64,000 nucleotides of DNA, from NCBI GenBank assembly GCA_028826165.1, contig JAPDFW010000058.1:62001-126000 (forward strand), in the 5' to 3' direction. The stretch's first letter is position 1; each line of letters starts with the position of its first letter. The translations under genes were made by a program, and so were the position numbers. Shown piece by piece: positions 12,024 to 21,207 of the stretch. Source of the stretch: Anaeramoeba ignava. Its lineage: Eukaryota; Metamonada; Anaeramoebidae. The notes under the pieces are model-generated. The model had not been told where the DNA came from and searched no databases. It saw nothing but the letters and a program-made list of their open reading frames with translations.

Positions 12024-12289
12024 AATTTAAAATCCAAATCAAAATTAAAAATTTAAAATTCAAAATTAAAATAAATCAAAATCAAATCAAAATCAAAATC
12101 AAATCAAAATCAAATCCAAATTTAAAAATCAAAATCAAATCCAAATTTAAAATTTAAATCAAAATTCATTTTTAATTTTTTAATTTTTTAAATCTTTTTT
12201 CTTTGTTTTTTTTTTTCAAATTAAAAATAAAAATTAAAATTAAAAAAAAAAAACAAATCATTTTTTTCTCATTTGTTTTAAAAAAAAAA

Positions 12290-13333
12290 ATGTCTTTATC
12301 AGTTTCAAATAATGAAAAACAAACAGAAATTCAAATGAAAGAAATGCAAATTAAAAATGATTCACTTTCTGAAATGAAATCTCAAATGAAGAAATTATTG
12401 ATAAAAAAAAACGAAAGAGAACAATCAATTCGTGATTGGTTTTATGGAAATATCCAAAATTTAAAGAATATTTATGAAGCAGAAGTAATTGTTGCTTATG
12501 AAAAATATAACTCAAGTGTTGATCATGCAAAATCAAAATTTTCCAATTTTTTTGATCAACAAAACAAACACTCAATTCAAAAATCAAAAAAAAAACAACG
12601 TATTTTATAAAAATATTTGTTTCTTATTAATTATAAATTTATTTATAATTGAATTTTAAAAAAAAATTTTTTTTTTTGTTTCTTTTAGAAAATTTAGAGA
12701 AATTGAAAAAACAAGTGGAAAATACAAAAGAAATCCAATTCCCTTCTGTTATTGATTCAAGTATTTAATTTAAATTTTAATTTAATTTTAATTTAATTTA
12801 ATTTAATTTTAATTTTGAAAAAAAAAAAGATACAAAAGAAAAACCTTTTCTTTCTCAAGAAGAAATTGCGAAAGACCTAAAAATGATACAAGGACAATAT
12901 CACAAATCCAAAATACAAACTAATCCAATTTCGCATCAATCTACAAATTATTCAGATTTTATAACTCAAAAAAACCCAAAATTAAATCCACAAAATCAAA
13001 AAGAAGAAAAAAAAGTTTGGATTGAAAATAATTCTTTAATGTATCATGGAACGAAATTTTCATGTGATTTAGCAGTTTATATTCAACGCAGTAATGATGA
13101 ATTAAAGTGGTATGGTGTAATTAAAAAGATTACTAATGATAAAGTAATTATTTCCTTTCAAATGAAAGAAAAAAAAAAGTTATTTTTGATTTCATTTCAA
13201 TTTCATGTTTTTAAATTATTTCTTTTTTAAATTATTGAATTAGATTATGGTTCTTTTAATGAATAAAACTCTTCGTGAATTTTCTGTTGAAGATTTCCAA
13301 AAAAATGACTTTTTAATTACTATGGCTGGATAA
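12290..13333 (+). CDS. SDS3/SUDS3-like subunit of Sin3-HDAC complex
   Basis: Four exons: 12290-12599, 12689-12760, 12830-13143, 13244-13333; 261 residues, all junctions in frame. The N-terminal half is a long charged coiled coil (MKSQMKKLL...IYEAEVIVAYEKY), as in SDS3/BRMS1 proteins. It is followed by LSQEEIAKDLKMI, which matches the LTDEQIMEDLRTL motif of human SUDS3. The C-terminal capsid-like segment WIENNSLMYHGTKFSCDLAVYIQ, then LKWYGVIKKI, and after splicing IMVLLMNKTLREF and FQKNDFLITM, follows the SUDS3 C-terminal fold strand by strand. This alignment decides the donor at 13144; reading through would add a divergent tail ending at 13230. SDS3 bridges Sin3 and histone deacetylase in the nucleus. 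Confidence 0.72.
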
Positions 13334-13486
13334 ACAAAAAGAAAGAAGTTTAATTCAATTTAAGAAGATTGAATTTGTTATGTTTTAAAGAGAATTTGTT
13401 TTCCTCTTCAAAATAAAATTTTAATCTAAATTTTAATTTTAATTTTAAATTTTTTTATAAAAAAAATAATGGAAATATTAAAAATA

Positions 13487-14359
13487 TTAAAAATTTCTTG
13501 ATGGATTATTTGGATTAATCATTGGTTGTTGAAAAGAAGGATTAAGAGGAGGAAATTGATTAATTGGTTGATTATGGATTCTTTGATTAATTGGTTGAAT
13601 ATTTGGTTGAATATTTGGTTGAATATTTGGTTGAATATTTGGTAAAGATCTTCCAAACATATTCATTTCTAACATTTTTCGATTTGCACTTTTTGCTGCT
13701 AAATATCTTTCTTCCAAAGTTCCATGTCTTTCTCCTCTTCCATCTTTTTTATAAGCATAAGAAACGGAAATGACTTTATTATATAAATACTGTCCATTCA
13801 TTGCCTCAATAGCAGCATCACTTGCTTCAAAACTATCATAAGAAACAAAACCATAACCTTTTGAAATACTAGTTTCAGGGTCTCGAACAATATTAGGTGA
13901 AGAAATCATTTGTCCGAAAATAGAAAATGCATCATAAAGCATTTTTTCATCAACATCAGGATCAAGTCCTCCAATAAAAATATTTGAACCAACATCAAAA
14001 GTCTTTTTGTCTTGTGAAGATCTTGCTATTTTCATTGGTTTCCCATATAATTTAATCATGTTCATTATAAGTTGTGCATAAATTGCATCAAATTCTGAAC
14101 GAAATTCTACAAATCCATATCCTTGATTTTCATTTGTGACTCTATCTTTAGGAATATAAACTGAAACTATATTTATTTTTAATTTATTTTTTTATATTTT
14201 TTTTATATTTATTTTTAATTTATATTTTTTTTATATTTATTTACCAACAGGTCCTGCTTGTATAAATAATTCCCATAATAATTCTTCATCTACTTGCTTA
14301 TCAAGATCTCCAATATAAAGAGTTGCTTCTTGATTTCTTTCTTTAATAACAGCACTCAT
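13487..14359 (-). CDS. SF3B4: Splicing factor 3B subunit 4 (SF3B4/SAP49), two RRMs
   Basis: Minus strand, two exons: 14359-14245 and 14166-13487, 264 residues, phase-1 junction. RRM1 reads [30 protein letters not shown], then [22 protein letters not shown], then [16 protein letters not shown]2 reads [33 protein letters not shown] and [12 protein letters not shown], ending [15 protein letters not shown] and ERYLAA. These are the near-invariant SAP49 signatures, so identity is firm. SF3B4 is part of U2 snRNP SF3b and contacts pre-mRNA near the branch point together with SF3B2. The C-terminal Pro-rich tail of animal SF3B4 is replaced by a short NIQP repeat followed by Pro/Asn/Gln-rich sequence. 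Confidence 0.93.
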
Positions 14360-14846
14360 AATAAAAAAATGAAAAAATGAAAAATGAAAAATGAAAAAAT
14401 AAAAAAATGAAAAAATGAAAAAATGTTTTTTATTTAATTTCAAAATTGTTTTTTTTCTTTTTTTCTTTTTCTTAAAAAAAAAATCCCAAATTCTAAATTC
14501 CACTTTTTTTTCTTTCTATTTAAATTCTTTCTTTTATCATTTCCTTAAATAATTTTATTCAAAAATAATCAAAAATAATTAAATAAAATTTCAAAAAAAA
14601 AAGAAAATAAATTTTTCAATTTAAAAAAAAAGAATAAAAATTTTAATAATTATGATTTATTCTTTTAAAAAGAGAAAATTAATCTTTTTTTTTTGGATTT
14701 TTTCTTTTGAAAATTTTATTTTTGATTTAAGAATTCTAAATGAAAGAAAAATAGATAAAAAAAAAGAATTTTTGAAGGAAATCTATTTATTTCTTTAAAA
14801 AAGAAAAAGAAAAAGAAAATTTGTTTTGTTTTGTTTTGTTTTTAAT
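14360..14846. other. Spacer between SF3B4 and NOB1 (487 nt)
   Basis: The part next to the SF3B4 start (14360-14430) is a run of AAAAAATGAAAAAATG blocks, which on the coding strand is the TCATTTTTT element. The rest is A/T homopolymers plus GTTTTGTTTT near the NOB1 stop. No gene seen. Confidence 0.6.
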
Positions 14847-17071
14847 TTAAAAGACTTGATTTCTTCCTTTTTTCTTTTTTCCATATCTCCTTTTAGCAAT
14901 ATTTGGATTTTTTTTAGGAGTTCCAATTTCGACTTTTTGATTTAGATTAATTTTATGTGATTGAAAAAATTCGTGATCTGGATCAAAAAAGTTTGTTTTG
15001 TTGAATTTTTTGTTTTTGTGTTTTCCAAAAGAAGGCATTGTATCTTCAACAAGAATAATTTTTTTTTCGTATCTTCCTCCTTTTGGTTTCGGTAAGGGAT
15101 ATTTTTTGCCTTTTTTAGAAAGAGCTTTTGAGGAAATTTGATGGAAATGCTTTTCTCCATTTTTATCTATATGGAAAGATATTTTTTCCATTGTGTGATT
15201 TCCACAAAAATCGCAGAAAACACGATTCATATCGTTTGATATTCTTTGGCAAGCTGTGCATATCATAGCCCATCTTTTGGTTCTTCTCATTTGGATTCCA
15301 CCAACTGTTAGTAATTTTAAACCCATTTGGAGAAGAACATTTTGCATTGCGAAATCTGTTGTAATGCAAGCAGCTTGTCTTGTGAATTTTGAAGGTGATA
15401 TTTTTTTAGCTTGAATTTGTTTGATATTAGATGGAGTTATCCAATCACCATTAAAGTCATTGAATTTGGGAGTATCTTTTTCTAAATCTTTTTCTAATTC
15501 TTTTTCTAATTCTTTTTCTAAATCTTTTTCTAAATCTTTTTTTGAATCTTTTTTTGAATCTTTTTTTGAATCTTTTTCTAATTCTTTTTCTAATTCTTTT
15601 TTTGAATCTTTTTCTAAATCTTTTTTTGAATCTTTTTTTGAATCTTTTTCTAATTCTTTTTCTAATTCTTTTTTTGAATCTTTTTCTAAATCTTTTTTTG
15701 AATCTTTTTTTGAATCTTTTTCTAAATCTTTTTCTAAATGTTTTTTTGAATCTTTTTCTAAATCTTTTTTTGAATCTTTTTCTAAATCTTTTTCTAAATC
15801 TTTTTCTGAATCTTTTTTTGAATCTTTTTTTGTATCTTTTTCTAAATCTTTTTTTGAATCTTTTTTTGAATCTTTTTTTGAATCTTTTTTTGAATCTTTT
15901 TCTAAATCTTTTTTTGAATCTTTTTCTAAATCTTTTTCTAAATCTTTTTCTAATTCTTTTTCTGAATCTTTTTCTAATTCTTTTTCTAATTCTTTTTCTG
16001 ATTCTTTTTTTGATTCTTTTTCTGAATCTTTTTCTAAATCTTTTTCTGAATCTTTTTCTAAATCTTTTTTTGAATCTTTTTCTAAATCTTTTTCTAAATC
16101 TTTTTCTAAATCTTTTTCTAATTCTTTTTCTAATTCTTTTTTTGAATCTTTTTCTAAATCTTTTTCTGAATCTTTTTTTGAATCTTTTTCTGAATCTTTT
16201 TTTGAATCTTTTTCTGAATCTTTTTTTGAATCTTTTTCTGAATCTTTTTGATTTAATTCTTTTTGATTTAATTCTTTTTGGTTTAATTCTTTTTGATTTA
16301 ATTCTTTTTGATTTGATTCTTTTTGATTTAATTCTTTTTGGTTTGATTCTTTTGGATTTAATTCTTTTTGATTTGATTCTTTTTGATTTAATTCTTTTTG
16401 ATTTGATTCTTTTTGGGTTGATTCTTTTTGATTTGATTCTTTTTGATTTGATTCTAAATTATCAACAAAATCACCATATTCTTTAGGTTCAGTTCTTAAA
16501 TGATTTTTTCCATTTAATTCAATTTCTAATTGCAAAGTTAAAGCTAACACCTTAATATCTGTAGTAGATAAACCAGCAAAATCACCAGTAGATTTAGCAA
16601 AATTAACAACTAAAATCCAAATTAAAATTAAAATTAAAATTAAAATTAAAATTAAAAATTAAAATTAAAATTAAAATTAAAATTAAAATTAAAATTAAAA
16701 TTAAAATTAAAATTAAAATTAAAATTAAAAATTAAAATTAAAATTAAAATTAAAATTAAAATTAAAATTAAAATTAAAATTAAAATTAAAATTAAAATTA
16801 AAATTAAAATTAAAATTAAAATTAAAATTGAAATTAAAATTAAAATTAAAATAAATTAACTTGTTTTAATTGAATCAGGATGAGGTTCTTTAATTTGAAG
16901 AGGAAAAGCTAAAGATTGTAATAAACGTCTTGCTTTTGTATCTTTTATTTCATCTAAAACTTCTTGAACAGTAAAAAGTTGAGATGAAATATTTTCAAGT
17001 TTTACTCCTTGAATAAAAGCACCTGTATCAATAACAACATAATCATCTTTTTCAGGATCTCTTATACTCAT
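14847..17071 (-). CDS. NOB1: NOB1, PIN-domain endonuclease for 18S rRNA 3' end, with giant charged insertion
   Basis: Minus strand, exon 1 17071-16861 and exon 2 16609-14847, phase-1 junction, 657 residues. The PIN domain (about 10-115) keeps the acidic residues: VVIDTGAF, TVQEVLDEIKD and LSTTDIKVLALT. The zinc ribbon follows the conserved WITPSNI and CITTDFAMQNVLLQMGL segments and reads RWAMICTACQ ... VFCDFCGNHTM, two CxxC pairs. The C-terminal ILVEDTMPSFG and NP/RRYGKKK region is also typical. NOB1 cuts 20S pre-rRNA in late 40S particles. Between PIN and ribbon lie about 325 residues of NQKES/NQKEL and then KDSKKDLEKD-type repeats, absent from animal and yeast NOB1, roughly doubling the length. 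It shares a short divergent promoter with the AIM24 gene. Confidence 0.9.
15475..16455 (-). repeat. Coding repeat (Lys/Asp/Glu/Ser/Leu) inside NOB1
   Basis: On the coding strand the block is a 12-nt GA-rich unit encoding four residues of the type KDSK, EKDL or EKEL, preceded near 16250-16450 by a 15-nt unit encoding NQKES or NQKEL. It stays in frame for about 980 nt. Long open frames on the opposite strand here are its antisense shadows. Confidence 0.92.
16615..16856 (-). repeat. Hexamer array filling the NOB1 intron
   Basis: The intron 16860-16610 is an almost pure AAAATT array as read on the plus strand, so the NOB1 transcript carries the T-rich complement. It splits the PIN domain. Confidence 0.9.
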
Positions 17072-17160
17072 TTTTTTAAAAAAAAAAAGAAAAATGAAAA
17101 ATTAATTTTTTTTTGATATTTTTTTTTCATTTTTTTTTCTTTTTTTTTTTTAAAATAAAA
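17072..17160. promoter_or_regulatory. 89-bp bidirectional promoter, NOB1 / AIM24
   Basis: Only 89 bp separate the two divergent start codons. It carries T-rich CATTTTTTTTTC elements toward AIM24 (about 17128-17140) and a TTTTTCATTTTTC element toward NOB1 (about 17090-17100 in complement). Confidence 0.6.
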
Positions 17161-18547
17161 ATGATTTCTCCAAAATTATTTCCTTTAAAATCTTCTTGTT
17201 TAAACCTTCAAACACTTTATCGTTCAATTAATTATAAAGTTCTTGGAGTTGAAAATCAAGTTATTGAAGTGACATTAGAACCTGGTGAAAAAATTCAAGC
17301 AAAGTTCTTATTTTAAAATTAAAATTAAAATTTAAATTAAAATTGAAATTAAAATTAAAATTAAAATCAAATTTAAAATTCATTTATAAAATTATATTTA
17401 AAATTTAAATCAAAATTAAAATTAAAATTAAAATTAAAATTAAAATTAAAATCAAAATTAAAATTAAAATTAAAATCAAAATCAAAATTAATATTATAAT
17501 TAAAATTAAAATTAAAATTAAAATTAAAATTAAAATTAAAAATTAAAATTAAAATTAAAATTAAAATTAAAATTAAAATTAAAATTAAAATTAAAATTAA
17601 AATTAAAATTAAAATTAAAATTAAAATTAAAATCAAAATTAAAATTCATTTTTGAAATTAAAATTAAAATCAAAATTAAAATTAAAATTAAAATTAAAAT
17701 TAAAATTAAAATTAAAATTAAAATTAAAATTAAAATTAAAATCAAAATTAAAATTAAAAATTAAAATTGAAATTAAAATTGAAATTAAAATTAAAATTAA
17801 AATTAAAATTAAAATTAATATTTGAAATTAAAATTCATTTTTGAAATTAAAATTAAAATTAAATTTATAAAATTAAAATTAAAAAGTCCAACATCGATTA
17901 TGTATCAAGATCAAGGAATCGAAGTTTCAACAAAAGCAAAAGGAGGATTTCGAAAATCAATTTCACGAATGTTTATAGGAGAATCATTTCTATTAATGAA
18001 TGCAAAAAACACAACAAACGAAACAAAGAAGTTAATTTTAACAAAAAAATATCCAGGAGAAATATTTCCACTTGAATTAGATGAAAAATCATGGGTGATC
18101 GATCGAGGAACATTTCTTGGGTCAACAACCGACATCGATTTCCAAAGCAAATGGCTCGGATTCAAAATAGGGTTATTCACACGAAAAACACTATCAATTG
18201 AAAAACTAATCAAAACAGATCCACAAAAGAAAAATTCAATTGCTTTTTGCAGTTGTGGTGGATCATCAATAAAACGTCAATTAAAACCTGATGAAAAAAT
18301 CCTCGTTTCTTCTTCCCATCTTGTTGCATTCAACGAATCCGTTAAAATACAAGCAAAATGGATTAAGGGTTTTTGGAATAAATTAGTCGGTTATCGATCT
18401 CTTTTTGAAATATCTTTAACTGGTCCTGGTGACGTTATTTTGCAAACAAATCCTTTTAATGATTTTATGAACTTGATTCAATCAAAAATCGTTACTTATT
18501 CAAATAATTATTATGATTTCGATAAACGCGATGATGATGATTATTAA
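17161..18547 (+). CDS. AIM24-family protein
   Basis: Two exons, 17161-17303 and 17887-18547, phase-2 junction, 267 residues. The N-terminus YKVLGVENQVIEVTLEPGEKIQA followed after splicing by NPTSIMYQDQGIEVSTKAKGGF is the AIM24 signature (self-stacked beta-helix, PGE motif and a GI-x-x-x-TK turn). FRKSISRMFIGESFLL and later GDVILQTNPF are also typical (family usually FxGE and GxxxxQT). AIM24 proteins are widespread in bacteria and eukaryotes; the yeast member is mitochondrial and affects MICOS stability, and molecular function is otherwise unclear. No strong presequence is visible, so location is unproven. The acidic DKRDDDDY end is unusual. Confidence 0.82.
17315..17880 (+). repeat. AAAATT/AAAATC array in the AIM24 intron
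   Basis: The 583-nt intron (17304-17886) is a hexamer array with TTCATTTATAAAATT and TTCATTTTTGAAATT punctuation. It splits the coding sequence just after the PGE motif. Confidence 0.9.
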
Positions 18548-18600
18548 ATTTTGCTTCTCTTTTCTTTTTTAAAAAAATCCCAAAAATTATTTTCAATTTT

Positions 18601-18630
18601 TCATTTTTCATTTTTTTTTTCTTTTCAAAA
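18601..18630 (+). promoter_or_regulatory. TCATTTTT-type start-proximal element, RCC1-BTB copy 1
   Basis: TCATTTTTCATTTTTTTT followed by CTTTTCAAAA directly abuts the ATG. The same arrangement precedes copies 2, 5, 6 and 7, and looser forms precede most other genes of the window. Confidence 0.5.
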
Positions 18631-20502
18631 ATGAATGAAATTTTATTTTGTGGTTCAAATCAATATCCAAGACTTATCAAAAATAAACCAGATAAATTAT
18701 CAAAACGAACTCATTTCAAATTTGAAAATCAAAATCAAAATAGAAGCCAAATTAAACAAATTTCATCAAATTTTTTTTCAACAATTTTCCTTTTTGAAAA
18801 TGGAAAAGCAATCGAGCATTTGCAAAATACACATCAAAATCCTCATAAAATCCCAATTGAAAATATTCAAAAAGTATCTGTTGGTTTTCGAAATAAAGCT
18901 ATTTTAACTGCAGATGGAATTGTATTTGCTAAAGGAAAACATTTCAATCCAAATGAATTTATCAATATTTCATCATTAATTGAAGATCCAAATGATAGAA
19001 TAATTGAAGATATTATTTGTTCTTTTAGTTCAATTTACTTATTAACTTCAAATCAAAATGCTTATGGAATTGGTTCAAATCAATATGGCCAACTTGGAAT
19101 TAGTCCTAAAACACTTAGAAAAACACAAAAACCAATTTTAATGATGAAAAATGTTTCTAAAATATTTTCAGGAAATAATTCATATCATGTTTTTCTTTTA
19201 AATTTAAATCAAGAACTATTTGGATGTGGAGATAATGATCATGGCCAACTTGGATTAGGAGAATCAACAAAAGAAGAAGATAAAATCCAAAAATTAACCA
19301 AAATCCAAAATATTCCAAAAGGTAAAATAATTGATATTCAATGTGGTGCGGCTCATTCAATAATGTTAATTGAAAATCAAAATGAAAATCCAAAAAGAAA
19401 ACTTTATTCATGTGGAAATTGTAGATTCAATGGACTTGGCAAAGATGAAGAAGATACTTATGAATTTACTGAAATCAAATCATCTTTATTTGAAAATGAT
19501 GATGATATTATTCTTGGTTTTTCTTGTGGATATGATTTTACTTCAATTTTAACTTCAAATTCAAAAATTATAGCATTTGGAGGTAATGAATTTGGTCAAT
19601 TCGGAATTAAAGATACAAAAAAATATCAATTAGCTCCAATTCAAATTGAACTTCCTAAATTAAGATTTAATCAAAATATTTTCAATTATCATATTTCTTG
19701 TGGATATCAGAATTCATTTGTTTATTATTCTCCTTTTTCTCCTTTTTCCAATCTTGAAGAAGATTTGATAAAATTATTCCAAAGAAAAGAATTTTGTGAT
19801 ATTTCATTTAAAACCAAAAATGAAGAAATAATTGAAGCTCATAAATTAATATTGAAATATAGATTAAAAAATCAAAATCAAATTTCAAAACTTAAAGAAA
19901 TTATTTCAAATAAATCAATTAAAGAATCAAATCAAATATTTGAAATGATTTATTCAAACAAAAAAATAAATCCAAAATTATATTCCGAAATTAAAGAAAT
20001 TATAAATTTAAATGAAAAAATTGAAGAAACAATTAAAAGAATTTATTTAAATGAAAATGAAAATGATTTTATAATTGAAAGAAAAGAAAAACAATATAAA
20101 TTTCCTAAATTAATATTAGCAATGAGAAGTGAATTATATCGAGGAATGTTTTTATCTGTAACAGAAGATACTTCAAATAAAGTTACAGATTATAGTGAAT
20201 TAAGTAATAAATCATTCCAAATATTTGAATATTGGATTTATTCAAATCAAATTAAAAATGAAATTGAAATTACACAAGAAATGATTGATGAAATTCAAAT
20301 TGGAATTGATTATTTTCAATTAAATCAAACAAATCCAAATTTATTTGATTTATTAATTAAGAAATTTAATTATCAAGAAAACAAAAAGGAAATACAAAAA
20401 TTAAAATCAAAAATTTTGTTAAAACAACTTAAGAAAAATAATCCAAAATTCTTAAATTTATTACTTAATCAATTTATTAATCAAAATAAAAATCAAAATT
20501 AA
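18631..20502 (+). CDS. RCC1 + tandem BTB protein, array copy 1 (intact)
   Basis: A single intact exon of 623 residues starting MNEILFCGSNQYP. Residues about 1-370 are RCC1-type blades (NAYGIGSNQYGQLG, ELFGCGDNDHGQLGLG, KLYSCGNCRFNGLG, KIIAFGGNEFGQFG). Residues about 385-590 form two BTB-like modules (EFCDISFKTKNEEIIEAHKL and KFPKLILAMRSELYRGMFL ... FEYWIYSNQ). The tail is a short Lys/Asn stretch ending NQNKNQN, whose stop codon is the first TAAAAT-type unit of the following repeat array. RCC1-BTB proteins include CUL3 adaptors in animals; a Ran-exchange role is unlikely on sequence alone. First of seven direct tandem paralogues; subfamily 1 (MNEILFCGSN). Confidence 0.88.
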   Translation: MNEILFCGSNQYPRLIKNKPDKLSKRTHFKFENQNQNRSQIKQISSNFFSTIFLFENGKAIEHLQNTHQNPHKIPIENIQKVSVGFRNKAILTADGIVFAKGKHFNPNEFINISSLIEDPNDRIIEDIICSFSSIYLLTSNQNAYGIGSNQYGQLGISPKTLRKTQKPILMMKNVSKIFSGNNSYHVFLLNLNQELFGCGDNDHGQLGLGESTKEEDKIQKLTKIQNIPKGKIIDIQCGAAHSIMLIENQNENPKRKLYSCGNCRFNGLGKDEEDTYEFTEIKSSLFENDDDIILGFSCGYDFTSILTSNSKIIAFGGNEFGQFGIKDTKKYQLAPIQIELPKLRFNQNIFNYHISCGYQNSFVYYSPFSPFSNLEEDLIKLFQRKEFCDISFKTKNEEIIEAHKLILKYRLKNQNQISKLKEIISNKSIKESNQIFEMIYSNKKINPKLYSEIKEIINLNEKIEETIKRIYLNENENDFIIERKEKQYKFPKLILAMRSELYRGMFLSVTEDTSNKVTDYSELSNKSFQIFEYWIYSNQIKNEIEITQEMIDEIQIGIDYFQLNQTNPNLFDLLIKKFNYQENKKEIQKLKSKILLKQLKKNNPKFLNLLLNQFINQNKNQN

Positions 20503-21165
20503 AAATTAAAATCAAAATCAAAAATTAAAATTAAAATTAAAATTAAAATTAAAATTAAAATTAAAATTAAAATTAAAATTAAAATTAAAATTAAAATTAA
20601 AATTAAAATTAAAATTAAAATTAAAATTAAAATTAAAATTAAAATTAAAATTAAAATTCATTTATAAAATTAAAATTAAAATTAAAATTAAAATTAAAAT
20701 TCATTTATATAATTAAAATTAAAATTAAAATTAAAATCAAAATCAAAATCAAAATTAAAATCAAAATTAAAATCAAAATTAAAATTAAAATTAAAATTAA
20801 AATTAAAATTAAAATTAAAATTAAAATTAAAATCAAAATCAAAAATTAAAATTAAAATTAAAATTAAAATTAAAATTAAAATTAAAATTAAAATCAAAAT
20901 CAAAAATTAAAATTAAAATTAAAATTAAAATTAAAATTAAAATTAAATTTAAAATTAAAATCCAAATAAAAATAAAAATTAAAATTAAAATTAAAATTAA
21001 AATTAAAATCAAAATTTAAATTAAAATTAAAATTAAAATTAAAATTAAAAATTAAAATTAAAATTAAAATCAAAATTAAAATCAAAATTAAAATTAAAAT
21101 TAAAATTAAAAATCAAAATTAAAATCAAAATTAAAATTAAAATTAAATTTAAAATTAAAAAAATT
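20503..21165 (+). repeat. Intergenic AAAATT/AAAATC array, copies 1-2
   Basis: The spacer after copy 1 is wholly hexamer repeat, continuous with the coding CAAAAT units that end the gene, with two TTCATTTATA-type interruptions near 20658 and 20700. Confidence 0.93.
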
Positions 21166-21207
21166 TTTTTTTTCATTTTTTCATTTTTCATTTTTTTCAT
21201 TTCAAAA

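Noticed and set aside
13144-13230. Read-through end of the SDS3-like protein
   Set aside because: The spliced version restores the SUDS3 C-terminal pattern, the read-through does not. Kept only as possible intron retention.
15421-16486. Long plus-strand open frames (276 and 314 codons, SFSKSF and NLFLNLF types) opposite NOB1
   Set aside because: They are the antisense of the repetitive charged block inside NOB1. They consist only of repeat-derived residues, while the NOB1 strand has conserved domains on both sides.
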